The notes below the pieces were generated by a model, which was not told the DNA's origin, did no database searches, and saw only the letters and a list, made by a program, of their open reading frames with translations. Below are positions 1 through 7,064 of a DNA stretch of 50,643 bases, one piece after another (the stretch's first letter is position 1; each line of letters opens with the position of its first letter). A program made the position numbers and the translations under genes. The DNA comes from an uncultured Campylobacterales bacterium (lineage in GTDB: Bacteria; Campylobacterota; Campylobacteria; Campylobacterales; Arcobacteraceae): the NCBI GenBank assembly GCA_905479135.1, contig CAJQLJ010000020.1, positions 1-50,643 of the forward strand, in the 5' to 3' direction.

Positions 1-126
1 CTCATGATCTCCATGTGAAAAATTTAATCTAAACATATTTCCACCTGCTTTTATCATCCCCTCTATTTTCTCTACACTATGACTTGCTGGCCCTATTGTT
101 GCTAGTATCTTTGTTCTTTTTTGCAT
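1..126 (-). CDS. pyk: pyruvate kinase, N-terminal part (runs off window)
   Basis: Reading the minus strand from the ATG at 126 gives 42 residues beginning [15 protein letters not shown] and continuing through [19 protein letters not shown]. This is the conserved start of pyruvate kinase: the first strand of the TIM barrel and the N-F/R-NFSHG segment that helps bind substrate and metal. The enzyme converts phosphoenolpyruvate and ADP to pyruvate and ATP in the cytoplasm. The start has an AGGAAA ribosome binding site about six bases upstream. The remaining protein lies beyond base 1, so integrity cannot be judged. The gene is too short in the window for the ORF track. Identity is confident because the motif is highly specific. 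Confidence 0.93.
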   Translation of the reverse strand, partial: MQKRTKILATIGPASHSVEKIEGMIKAGGNMFRLNFSHGDHE

Positions 127-181
127 AGTTTTTCCTTTAATTTATTATAATTAAATATAACACAAGTTGATTACATATTAA

Positions 182-319
182 TTACTATATTGTATACAAT
201 TATTTTATAAAAATTTGCAAAAATACATAAATAAAAAGCTAGATGGTATTGCACTTGAAAATAATAGTCCAAATGCAGATTTAAATCCAAAGCAAGATTT
301 AATAGATATATGTAAATAA
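182..319 (+). pseudogene. possible C-terminal gene remnant
   Basis: The 211-base gap between pyk and the next gene contains an open frame of 45 codons ending at TAA 317-319, with no ATG start. The last 25 codons read like real protein (LDGIALENNSPNADLNPK then QDLIDICK), with a less AT-rich composition than the flanks. I do not recognise the family. It may be the tail of a gene lost by deletion, or chance. A 12-base palindrome (ATTGTATACAAT, 189-200) lies at its start. The pyk promoter region is at 137-165. Confidence 0.25.
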
Positions 320-326
320 ATTTCGA

Positions 327-332
327 TACAAT
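327..332 (+). promoter_or_regulatory. predicted -10 box just upstream of the MidA-like gene
   Basis: TACAAT lies six bases before the ATG at 338, so transcription would start at or next to the start codon. No Shine-Dalgarno sequence is visible between. This is consistent with a leaderless message, but it is an inference from spacing alone. Confidence 0.35.
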
Positions 333-337
333 AAATA

Positions 338-1357
338 ATGATAAAATTTAGTGAATATTTTAACGATTGGTTATACGGGAATGATGGCTATTATTCAAAT
401 TACAAAGAAATTGGAAAAGATGGTGACTTTTTTACATCTGTTTCAACCTCAGCATTCTTTGGTGGAGCAATTGCTAAAAAAATTATAAGCTCTATTGATG
501 ATGGCTTTTTACCCTCAAATACTACAATTCTTGAAGTTGGAGCTCATCATGGTTACTTATTAGCTGATATAATTCAGTTTATTTATACTCTCAAGCCTGA
601 TTTACTTAAAACCTTGAACTTTTCTATAGTTGAAAGGTTTGAAAATTTACAGGTTCAACAAAGTAAATATATTAAAGAATCCTTTGGAGATATTATAAAT
701 TTAAATCATTACAATGATATAAAAGATGTAAAACTTGAAAATGCTTTTGTTTTAGCTAATGAAATATTTGATGCTTTTTCATGTGAATTAGTTTTTACAA
801 ATGACAAGAATACATTACAGCAAGCTTTTGTAGAAAATCATAAAATACAATTTTTAGATTGCATTGATAAAAATATCATTAAACATTGTAAGAAATATGG
901 AATTACAAAAGGAGAAGTTGGACTATATTATCAAGAGTTTGTGGATACACTTTGTTTAAATATAAATAATTTTGAATTTTTAACATTTGATTATGGAGAT
1001 AAGTATCCAAGAAATGATTTTTCGGCAAGGATCTATGAAAAACATGCTGTTTATCCAATATTTGAAGAAGGTTTAGATTTAAAAAAATTATATAAGAAAT
1101 CTGATATTACTTATGATGTACATTTTAATTATTTAATAGATTGTTTCAAAAATAATGATATTCAAAAAGTTGTATTTAATACACAACTAAAAGCTTTGGT
1201 TGAATTTGGAATTATTGAATTACTTGAGATTCTAAAAGCAAATGTAGATGAGTCAACATATCTAAGACAAACACAAAATGTAAAAACATTATTAGAACCT
1301 ACTGGAATGGGTGATAGGTTTAAAATAATAAATCTAAGAAAAACTACAAACAAATAG
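338..1357 (+). CDS. MidA-family SAM-dependent methyltransferase
   Basis: A 339-residue cytoplasmic protein of the DUF185/MidA (NDUFAF7) family. The N-terminus shows the family pattern YYSN...GKDGDFFTSV (about residues 18-36), followed by the SAM-binding glycine motif ILEVGAHHGYL (about 64-74) and the acidic stretch LANEIFDAF (about 138-146). In mitochondria the homologue methylates an arginine of a complex I subunit; the bacterial target is not established, so a role in respiratory complex assembly is only a suggestion. Length is typical of the Campylobacterota version. The start codon has no ribosome binding site, but the N-terminal residues fit the family so the start is probably right. The OmpR-type regulator follows after 34 bases. 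Confidence 0.85.
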   Translation: MIKFSEYFNDWLYGNDGYYSNYKEIGKDGDFFTSVSTSAFFGGAIAKKIISSIDDGFLPSNTTILEVGAHHGYLLADIIQFIYTLKPDLLKTLNFSIVERFENLQVQQSKYIKESFGDIINLNHYNDIKDVKLENAFVLANEIFDAFSCELVFTNDKNTLQQAFVENHKIQFLDCIDKNIIKHCKKYGITKGEVGLYYQEFVDTLCLNINNFEFLTFDYGDKYPRNDFSARIYEKHAVYPIFEEGLDLKKLYKKSDITYDVHFNYLIDCFKNNDIQKVVFNTQLKALVEFGIIELLEILKANVDESTYLRQTQNVKTLLEPTGMGDRFKIINLRKTTNK

Positions 1358-1391
1358 TATGATTTTATTTGTATATTAAAAGGATGGCCAT

Positions 1392-2057
1392 ATGAAAATA
1401 TTATTACTGGAAGATGATGTAATGTTAAATAGAGCGATTACTGAATATTTACAAACAAAAAATCACTCAGTAAGAACTACAAGAGATGGCACAAATTGTC
1501 TAAAAGTTATTGAAGAAGAAGACTTTGAATTATTAATACTTGATATTAATGTTCCTATTATAAATGGGTTTGAAGTATTAGAGGTATTACATGAAAAAAA
1601 CATACAAATTCCTACTATTTTTATATCGGCACTTATAAATATTGAAGAAATAACAAAGGCATTTGAACTTGGATGTTATGATTATTTGAAGAAACCTTTT
1701 CATTTAAAAGAACTTACATTAAGAATAAACAAATTGTCTCAATCCCAAATAATACCAAAACAAAATAAAATACTTTCAGATGCATATAGTTTTAATACAA
1801 ATAATTTAGCTCTTTTATACAATAATATAGCTCATATTTTACCAAAAAGACAAATTCAGATTATACAACTTCTTGCTAGATATAAAAATACTGCTGTAAA
1901 TTATGATATGTTTAGAGAATTTGTATGGCAAGATGATACGATTGATAATGCTACCATTAGAGCAGAGATAAATAGATTAAAGAAAGCACTAAAAGAAGAT
2001 TTTATTAAGAATATTAGAGGTCTTGGATATATAATTGAATATAAACAAGATGATTAG
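1392..2057 (+). CDS. OmpR-family response regulator (orphan)
   Basis: A 221-residue two-domain regulator. Residues 1-115 form a receiver with the acidic pair D8/D9, phosphoacceptor D51 (LLILDINVP), S79 and K101 (YLKKPF). Residues about 125-218 form a winged-helix DNA-binding domain ending in the family's recognition-helix and wing pattern (NATIRAEINRLKKAL, IRGLGYIIE). It should be phosphorylated by a histidine kinase and act as a transcription factor, but no kinase gene is adjacent, so its partner and targets are unknown. A strong AAAAGGATGG ribosome binding site precedes the ATG. The yraN gene starts five bases after its stop, so the two are probably co-transcribed. Confidence 0.93.
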   Translation: MKILLLEDDVMLNRAITEYLQTKNHSVRTTRDGTNCLKVIEEEDFELLILDINVPIINGFEVLEVLHEKNIQIPTIFISALINIEEITKAFELGCYDYLKKPFHLKELTLRINKLSQSQIIPKQNKILSDAYSFNTNNLALLYNNIAHILPKRQIQIIQLLARYKNTAVNYDMFREFVWQDDTIDNATIRAEINRLKKALKEDFIKNIRGLGYIIEYKQDD

Positions 2058-2062
2058 TTTTT

Positions 2063-2395
2063 ATGAGTAAGCAAAAAGGTGATGAAGCAGAAAAAAAAGC
2101 TATATCATTTTTAGAAGAGTTAAATTATAAAATAATTGAACAAAATTTTTATGCTAAAAAATTAGGTGAGATAGATATCATTTCAGAAAAAAATGGTATC
2201 TATCACTTTTGTGAAGTAAAATCAGCGAATGATTATGAAGTTGCAATAAATAATATAACTCCATCTAAACTATCAAAAATAAAAAGAAGTATTAACTTCT
2301 ACTTACAAACTAAAAAACTTGATGTTGCATACTGCATTGATGTAATTATTGTAGTCGATAAGCAAATTGAATTACTTGAGAATATAAGCATTTAA
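2063..2395 (+). CDS. YraN family protein (UPF0102, nuclease-like)
   Basis: A 110-residue protein of the UPF0102/YraN family, which has a Holliday-junction-resolvase-like (PD-(D/E)XK) fold. The visible signature is KGDEAEKKAISFLEE at the N-terminus, then NFYAKKLGEIDIIS and FCEVKS, giving the conserved E-x-D and E-x-K residues of the nuclease core. Biochemical function in bacteria is not settled. Length matches the family (about 110-120). It follows the response regulator with a five-base gap and lies convergent to the MFS gene, whose stop is seven bases away. Confidence 0.88.
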   Translation: MSKQKGDEAEKKAISFLEELNYKIIEQNFYAKKLGEIDIISEKNGIYHFCEVKSANDYEVAINNITPSKLSKIKRSINFYLQTKKLDVAYCIDVIIVVDKQIELLENISI

Positions 2396-2402
2396 AATAA
2401 GA

Positions 2403-3587
2403 TTATAAGCTATAACTTTTAAATTTTTTGGAAACTAATAGCATAACAACTCCACTAAATACAATTATTGCAGTTAAATATAAAGCATAATCATAATTGC
2501 CACTCCATTGGGTTAAGCTTACTGCATATAAAGGAGCTGTAACTTGTCCTATCCCGTATGCTGTTGTTAATGCACCCATTAACATAACAGGGTTTTTCCC
2601 TGATAATTTACCACCTAAGTTCATAAATAAAGCAACTAAACCTGTAAATGTTCCACCATATAGTATTCCACATAATAAATTTAAATATATATTACTTGTC
2701 ATTGTGGGAATTAAAATTCCTACAATTTGAATAGACATTGCAATTATAATTATATTAACACTTCCATATTTATGTGCAAGTTTCATCCAGATAATAGCAG
2801 CTGGAATTCCAGCAAGTCCAACCAATAACCATGATAAACCAGCAACATGTTCTAAACCTGGGAGTGATTTTAAAATTGTAGGTAAAAATGTTCCTTGAAT
2901 AACAAATCCCACACCTTCTGTAAAGTAAGCAGCAATTAAAATTATAACAAAAGGTGAAAAAAGTGCTTTATTTAGTGGATGCTTTTCATTATTTTGACTA
3001 ATTTGTTTATCAAATGATAAAATATATAGAGGATAAAATGCTACTAATGCTCCACTTAAAGTCAATACTATCCATGATGTCTGCCATGATGAAACATATA
3101 AAACATATCTACTTATTACGTCTGATAAAGCAAGTGCTATTCCAATACCTGAAAAATATATTCCCATAGCTTTTGTTTTATCATCAAAATCTAATTTTGT
3201 CATTACAATAGCTGCGCCAACTACTAGAGCCATAGCAGCTCCAAATCCCGCAACTATTCTACCCAATAGCCATAATATTTCATTAGTAGTAATTCCCATA
3301 ATAACAGTTGTTAGAACACATAAAATAATACCTAATCGAAAATACTTAACTTTTGTATTTATATCTTTTATAAAAATTGCAAAAATTGAGCCTGATAAAT
3401 AACCTACATAATTTAATGATGCTAAAACACCTGAAAATGTTAAAGATAAAGAATTATCTTCTAACATTGAAGGCAAAAGTGAAGTATAAGAAAATCTTGC
3501 AACTCCAACACCGATAAACAAACCGATTATTCCTGCTAATAAAATATTAAAATTTTTATTCTTATCTAACAAATTTAAACTATTCAA
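2403..3587 (-). CDS. MFS transporter, YbfB/YjiJ family
   Basis: A 394-residue inner-membrane protein with about 12 hydrophobic segments spread over its length. The first helix IGLFIGVGVARFSYTSLLP matches the YbfB/YjiJ (UPF0226) branch of the major facilitator superfamily, where a G-x-x-x-R-F motif sits in helix 1. Substrate is unknown in this branch. The start is TTG at 3587, preceded by AAGGGAATAAA; no better start is nearby. It is a single-gene unit convergent with yraN, and a 283-base gap separates it from bioF on the other side. Confidence 0.85.
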   Translation of the reverse strand: MNSLNLLDKNKNFNILLAGIIGLFIGVGVARFSYTSLLPSMLEDNSLSLTFSGVLASLNYVGYLSGSIFAIFIKDINTKVKYFRLGIILCVLTTVIMGITTNEILWLLGRIVAGFGAAMALVVGAAIVMTKLDFDDKTKAMGIYFSGIGIALALSDVISRYVLYVSSWQTSWIVLTLSGALVAFYPLYILSFDKQISQNNEKHPLNKALFSPFVIILIAAYFTEGVGFVIQGTFLPTILKSLPGLEHVAGLSWLLVGLAGIPAAIIWMKLAHKYGSVNIIIIAMSIQIVGILIPTMTSNIYLNLLCGILYGGTFTGLVALFMNLGGKLSGKNPVMLMGALTTAYGIGQVTAPLYAVSLTQWSGNYDYALYLTAIIVFSGVVMLLVSKKFKSYSL

Positions 3588-3650
3588 TTTATTCCCTTTG
3601 TATCTTTATTAAATATAATTTCTGTGCATATAAGGTTCTATTAGTATCTA

Positions 3651-3821
3651 TTATTTTACAAAATAAAGTATTAAAAGTCTTGGAAAACATAGTTTAAAGA
3701 TTATAAAAGATGAAAGAATAGTTGTTGAAACTTTCATCTTTATATTTTGAGTTGTATATAAAATTAGTACTGAAAGTATAACTATATTAAGTAGCAATAA
3801 ACTAGCATAGTTTAAAATCAT
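3651..3821 (-). CDS. possible 56-residue two-helix membrane protein
   Basis: Below the ORF-track cutoff, the minus strand of the MFS-bioF gap holds an open frame of 56 codons from ATG 3821 to TAA 3651. The product has two hydrophobic segments: residues about 6-22 (SLLLLNIVILSVLILY) and 32-55 (including LSSFIIFKLCF), separated by a short polar turn with three lysines. That layout suits a small inner-membrane hairpin, possibly in an operon with the MFS gene, which starts 64 bases downstream. The ribosome binding site is weak (GAATGAG directly before the ATG). T-rich DNA alone produces hydrophobic codons, so chance is possible. Not recognised as a named family. Confidence 0.35.
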   Translation of the reverse strand: MILNYASLLLLNIVILSVLILYTTQNIKMKVSTTILSSFIIFKLCFPRLLILYFVK

Positions 3822-3855
3822 CTCATTCAAGTCTTATTTAGTAATCTTTTGTTAC

Positions 3856-3861
3856 CATAAT
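3856..3861 (+). promoter_or_regulatory. predicted -10 box for bioF
   Basis: CATAAT ends nine bases before the bioF ATG. With normal spacing the transcript would begin within a few bases of the start codon, and no Shine-Dalgarno sequence is visible. A second candidate leaderless or near-leaderless start; an undetected upstream promoter is the alternative. Confidence 0.3.
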
Positions 3862-3870
3862 TAAACATTT

Positions 3871-4977
3871 ATGGAGAGATTCTTGTATTCAAAAGAACTA
3901 TTATCTATTAAAAAATCAAACCGTTTTAGAAGTCGTGAAGTATTTGATAAAAACATAATTGAGTTAGCTTCAAATGACTATCTAGGTCTGTCTACAAATA
4001 AAGATATTTTTCAAAAAGCCTATGAAAGAGTATTAGAAGAACAATATACCTCTCCTAAAGCATCTATGCTTGTAAACGGATATAATCAAATACATAAAGA
4101 TTTTGAAGACACATTATGTAAAGTTAATAATTTTGAAGCAGCTGTAGCCGTAGGTTCAGGTTTTCTTGCAAATATATCAATGATTGAAGCTTTATGCAGA
4201 AAAAATGATACTTTATTCATAGATGAAGAATACCATGCAAGTGGAATACTTGCCACTAAACTTTTAAGACCTGAGCAAGTTATTATATTCAAGCATAATG
4301 ATTATAATGATTTAGAAGAAAAAATCTTATCTTGTACTAGAAATGGTAGAAAAATTATTGCAATTGAAGGTGTTTATTCAATGGGTGGAGATGTTGCACC
4401 AAAAGAATTTTTTGATGTGTCATCTAAATATCAAGCAATTTTAGTAGTTGATGAAGCGCATAGTTCAGGAGTTATCGGAGACAATTTATTTGGACTTTTT
4501 GATTATTATAAAATAAAACCAAATAAATATCATGTAAAAATGGGAACTTTAGGAAAAGCTTATGCATCTTATGGTGCTTATATTCTTGCATCAAAAGAAA
4601 TCATAGAATTTTTAGTAAATAGAGCAAAACCTATTATCTACTCAACTGCACCCTCTTTATTTGATATAGCTCTTGGACTAGAGTCTTTAAAATATATAAT
4701 TGAAAATAAACAAACATTAAAAGAAAAGATAAATAAGAATTTAACTATTATATATACTATATTAGGTATTAGATCAAAAAGTTTAATTATTCCCATTGAT
4801 ATAGCTGATAATAAAAGAGTAAAAGAAATACAAGCTATTTTACAAGAAAAAGGATATTTAGTTGGAGCTATTAGACAACCTACTGTAAAAAGTGCTATTA
4901 TAAGACTTATTGCTAAAATTGATATAGAAGAAAAAGACCTGATAAAAGTCTGTGAAATACTAAAAAGTTTAAAGTGA
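3871..4977 (+). CDS. bioF: 8-amino-7-oxononanoate synthase (KAPA synthase)
   Basis: A 368-residue PLP-dependent enzyme of the alpha-oxoamine synthase family. It condenses pimeloyl thioester with alanine to form KAPA, the first ring-building step of biotin synthesis. Visible motifs are NDYLGLS (about 34-40), the PLP aspartate region VVDEAHSSGVIG (about 192-203) and the Schiff-base lysine in GTLGKAYASYGA (K229). Length fits BioF; the related KBL and HemA/ALAS enzymes are longer at about 400, and the biotin assignment is the usual one in Campylobacterota, though no other bio gene is in view. It is followed 23 bases later by the carbonic anhydrase gene. Confidence 0.85.
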   Translation: MERFLYSKELLSIKKSNRFRSREVFDKNIIELASNDYLGLSTNKDIFQKAYERVLEEQYTSPKASMLVNGYNQIHKDFEDTLCKVNNFEAAVAVGSGFLANISMIEALCRKNDTLFIDEEYHASGILATKLLRPEQVIIFKHNDYNDLEEKILSCTRNGRKIIAIEGVYSMGGDVAPKEFFDVSSKYQAILVVDEAHSSGVIGDNLFGLFDYYKIKPNKYHVKMGTLGKAYASYGAYILASKEIIEFLVNRAKPIIYSTAPSLFDIALGLESLKYIIENKQTLKEKINKNLTIIYTILGIRSKSLIIPIDIADNKRVKEIQAILQEKGYLVGAIRQPTVKSAIIRLIAKIDIEEKDLIKVCEILKSLK

Positions 4978-5000
4978 AACTATAAAAAAGAGAATTGTAA

Positions 5001-5651
5001 ATGATAATAAATGAGTTAATAAAAGGTAATCAAAAATTTAGAGAAGTTTCTTTTCCTAAATTTCAAGGTAATGTTCAAGATCTGGTGGAAAATGGGCAAA
5101 GACCAGAAATTCTATTTGTTGGTTGTAGCGACAGTAGAATAACACCTGATCTAATGCTTGATACAAAACCTGGAGACATGTTCATATTAAGAAATGTTGG
5201 AAACTTTGTACCTCCTTATAGTCCTGATGAAGATTTTCATGGTAGTTCTGCAGCAATAGAATATGCAGTTTCTATATTAGGAGTTAAACACATTATAATT
5301 TGTGGTCATTCTCATTGTGGAGCTTGCAAGAGTTTGTATCAAGATATAGGAAATTCTCCTGATTTAGTGCATGTTAAAAAATGGCTAGAATTAGGGAAAA
5401 AAGCAAAAGAATATACGCTTCTTGCTATTGAAGATAAAAGTGACAAAGAAAAACTATATAGAGCAACAGAAAGAATTTCAGTAGTTCATCAAATGGAAAA
5501 CTTATTAACATTTCCAGACGTAGAGAGAAAAATTAAAAATGGAAGCCTACAAATTCATGGTTGGTACTATAGAATTGAAGATGGAACATTAGAATCTTAT
5601 GATGGGGAACGATGTTCATTTATACCACTAGTGGAAAATAATAATGGATAA
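5001..5651 (+). CDS. beta-class carbonic anhydrase
   Basis: A 216-residue cytoplasmic zinc enzyme interconverting CO2 and bicarbonate. All metal and catalytic positions are present: C42-x-D44-x-R46 in VGCSDSR, then H103 and C106 in CGHSHCGAC. No signal peptide is seen. Length is normal for the plant-type beta class found in Campylobacter and Helicobacter. It probably supplies bicarbonate for carboxylases in a microaerobic, CO2-dependent lifestyle; this is inference. The last eight bases overlap the start of the next small membrane-protein gene, indicating translational coupling. Confidence 0.93.
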   Translation: MIINELIKGNQKFREVSFPKFQGNVQDLVENGQRPEILFVGCSDSRITPDLMLDTKPGDMFILRNVGNFVPPYSPDEDFHGSSAAIEYAVSILGVKHIIICGHSHCGACKSLYQDIGNSPDLVHVKKWLELGKKAKEYTLLAIEDKSDKEKLYRATERISVVHQMENLLTFPDVERKIKNGSLQIHGWYYRIEDGTLESYDGERCSFIPLVENNNG

Positions 5652-5964
5652 TAAAGAAATAAGAAGATTACCTTTAAAAACAGTTATTATTATAATTGTT
5701 CTAATTCTTGCGGGAATAGGAGTTTTTATATTATTAAAAACACTAAAGCAAGATAAAATGACTGAAATTTTAGCTACTTTGGGACACAGTAATATTAAAA
5801 AAATAGAAGTAATAAATAAATTAAGTGTAGAAGATAAAGAAACAAGATATAAAAGTAAAGTATACAAAGTTAGATTTTATGATAATGATACTAATAAAAC
5901 ATGTACAGGTTTTATTCTAATGGGTAGATATAACAAATATACAAAAGACTTTGATTGTAAATAG
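5644..5964 (+). CDS. small membrane protein of unknown function
   Basis: A 106-residue protein with one strong membrane segment near the N-terminus (VIIIIVLILAGIGVFILL, about residues 13-30), preceded by positively charged residues, so the remaining 75 residues are probably periplasmic. The outer domain has alternating strand-like segments and two cysteines near the C-terminus (CTGF, DCK), which could form a disulfide. I do not recognise the family. The start overlaps the carbonic anhydrase stop region by eight bases, with GGAAAATAATA as ribosome binding site. mqnE follows after seven bases, so it sits in an apparent operon. Confidence 0.7.
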   Translation: MDNKEIRRLPLKTVIIIIVLILAGIGVFILLKTLKQDKMTEILATLGHSNIKKIEVINKLSVEDKETRYKSKVYKVRFYDNDTNKTCTGFILMGRYNKYTKDFDCK

Positions 5965-5971
5965 GAATAAC

Positions 5972-7033
5972 ATGAATATTATAGAAAAATTAGAAAATAA
6001 TGAACGATTAGAATATGAAGATGCTATTAAACTTTATGATTTAGATTTATTTACACTTGCAAAATATGCAAATAAAATAAGAGAAGCTAAACATGGTAAA
6101 AAAACATACTTTAATATTAATAGACATATAAATCCAACAAATATCTGTAAAGATGTTTGTCAATTTTGTGCCTATAGTGCAAGTAGAAAAAACCCTTTGC
6201 AATACACAATGACACATGAAGAAATACTTGAAGTTGTAAAAAATTCTTCTAAAAATGATATTAAAGAAGTTCATATTGTATCTGCTCATAATCCAAGTAC
6301 TGGTTTGCAGTGGTATATGGATGTATTTAAAAAGATAAAAGAAAACTTTCCCTCAATTCATGTAAAAGCACTTACAGCAGCAGAGATACACTTCTTAAGT
6401 ACTGAATATAATCTTACTTATCAAGAATTAATTGATATGATGATAAAACATGGAATAGATTCTATGCCAGGTGGTGGTGCTGAAATTTTTGATGAAAAAG
6501 TACGAAAAAAAATCTGCGGCGGTAAAGTTACTTCTGATCAATGGATACAGATACATAAAACATGGCATAAAGCAGGAAAACAAAGTAATGCTACAATGTT
6601 ATTTGGGCATGTAGAAACTCGCGATAACAGAATTGATCACATGATTAGATTAAGAAACTTACAAGATGAAACAGGTGGTTTTAATGCCTTTATTCCTCTA
6701 GTTTATCAAACAGAGAATAATTATTTAAAGATTGAAGCTCCATTAACTGGTATTGAAATTTTAAAAACATATGCTATTGCCAGAATTGTTCTAGATAATA
6801 TCTCTAATATAAAAGCATACTGGGCAACATCAACTGTTAAACTAGCTCTAATAGCACAAGAGTTTGGTTCAAATGACGTTGATGGAACAATTGAAAAAGA
6901 ATCAATTCAAAGTGCTGCAGGTGCAACTAGTGCAAAAGGTGTAGCGTTAAAAGAGTTTGTTGATTTGATTAAAAATACTGGATTTACACCAGTTGAGAGA
7001 GACTCTGTTTATAATGAACTAAAAACTTGGTAA
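5972..7033 (+). CDS. mqnE: aminofutalosine synthase (radical SAM)
   Basis: A 353-residue radical SAM enzyme of the futalosine route to menaquinone; it joins 3-enolpyruvyl-benzoate and SAM-derived adenosine to make aminofutalosine. The Fe-S motif CKDVCQFC is near residue 50, followed by VHIVSAHNP, KALTAAEIH and SMPGGGAEIF, which separate MqnE from its sister enzyme MqnC. The ORF track begins at TTG 5951, but ATG 5972 has a well-placed AGGA (ATAGGAATAAC) and matches the normal N-terminus, so I use it. Menaquinone made this way is the respiratory quinone of Campylobacterota. The stop codon lies inside a terminator hairpin. Confidence 0.93.
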   Translation: MNIIEKLENNERLEYEDAIKLYDLDLFTLAKYANKIREAKHGKKTYFNINRHINPTNICKDVCQFCAYSASRKNPLQYTMTHEEILEVVKNSSKNDIKEVHIVSAHNPSTGLQWYMDVFKKIKENFPSIHVKALTAAEIHFLSTEYNLTYQELIDMMIKHGIDSMPGGGAEIFDEKVRKKICGGKVTSDQWIQIHKTWHKAGKQSNATMLFGHVETRDNRIDHMIRLRNLQDETGGFNAFIPLVYQTENNYLKIEAPLTGIEILKTYAIARIVLDNISNIKAYWATSTVKLALIAQEFGSNDVDGTIEKESIQSAAGATSAKGVALKEFVDLIKNTGFTPVERDSVYNELKTW

Positions 7034-7042
7034 AGTTTTTAG
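7019..7042 (+). terminator. rho-independent terminator overlapping the mqnE stop
   Basis: Perfect ten-base stem CTAAAAACTT / AAGTTTTTAG with loop GGTA, followed by TTTTTAAA. The stem starts inside the last mqnE codons and contains the stop codon. The stem is AT-rich, so strength is moderate. It also faces the convergent 517-residue gene. Confidence 0.6.
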
Positions 7043-7064
7043 TTTTTAAACTCAATACATATTT

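Noticed and set aside
2497-2730. 77-codon plus-strand ORF inside the MFS gene
   Set aside because: Antisense shadow of a membrane protein gene; no start signal and no recognisable domain.
5951-5971. TTG start of mqnE proposed by the ORF track
   Set aside because: It overlaps the previous gene's stop and has no ribosome binding site, whereas ATG 5972 has AGGA at the right spacing.
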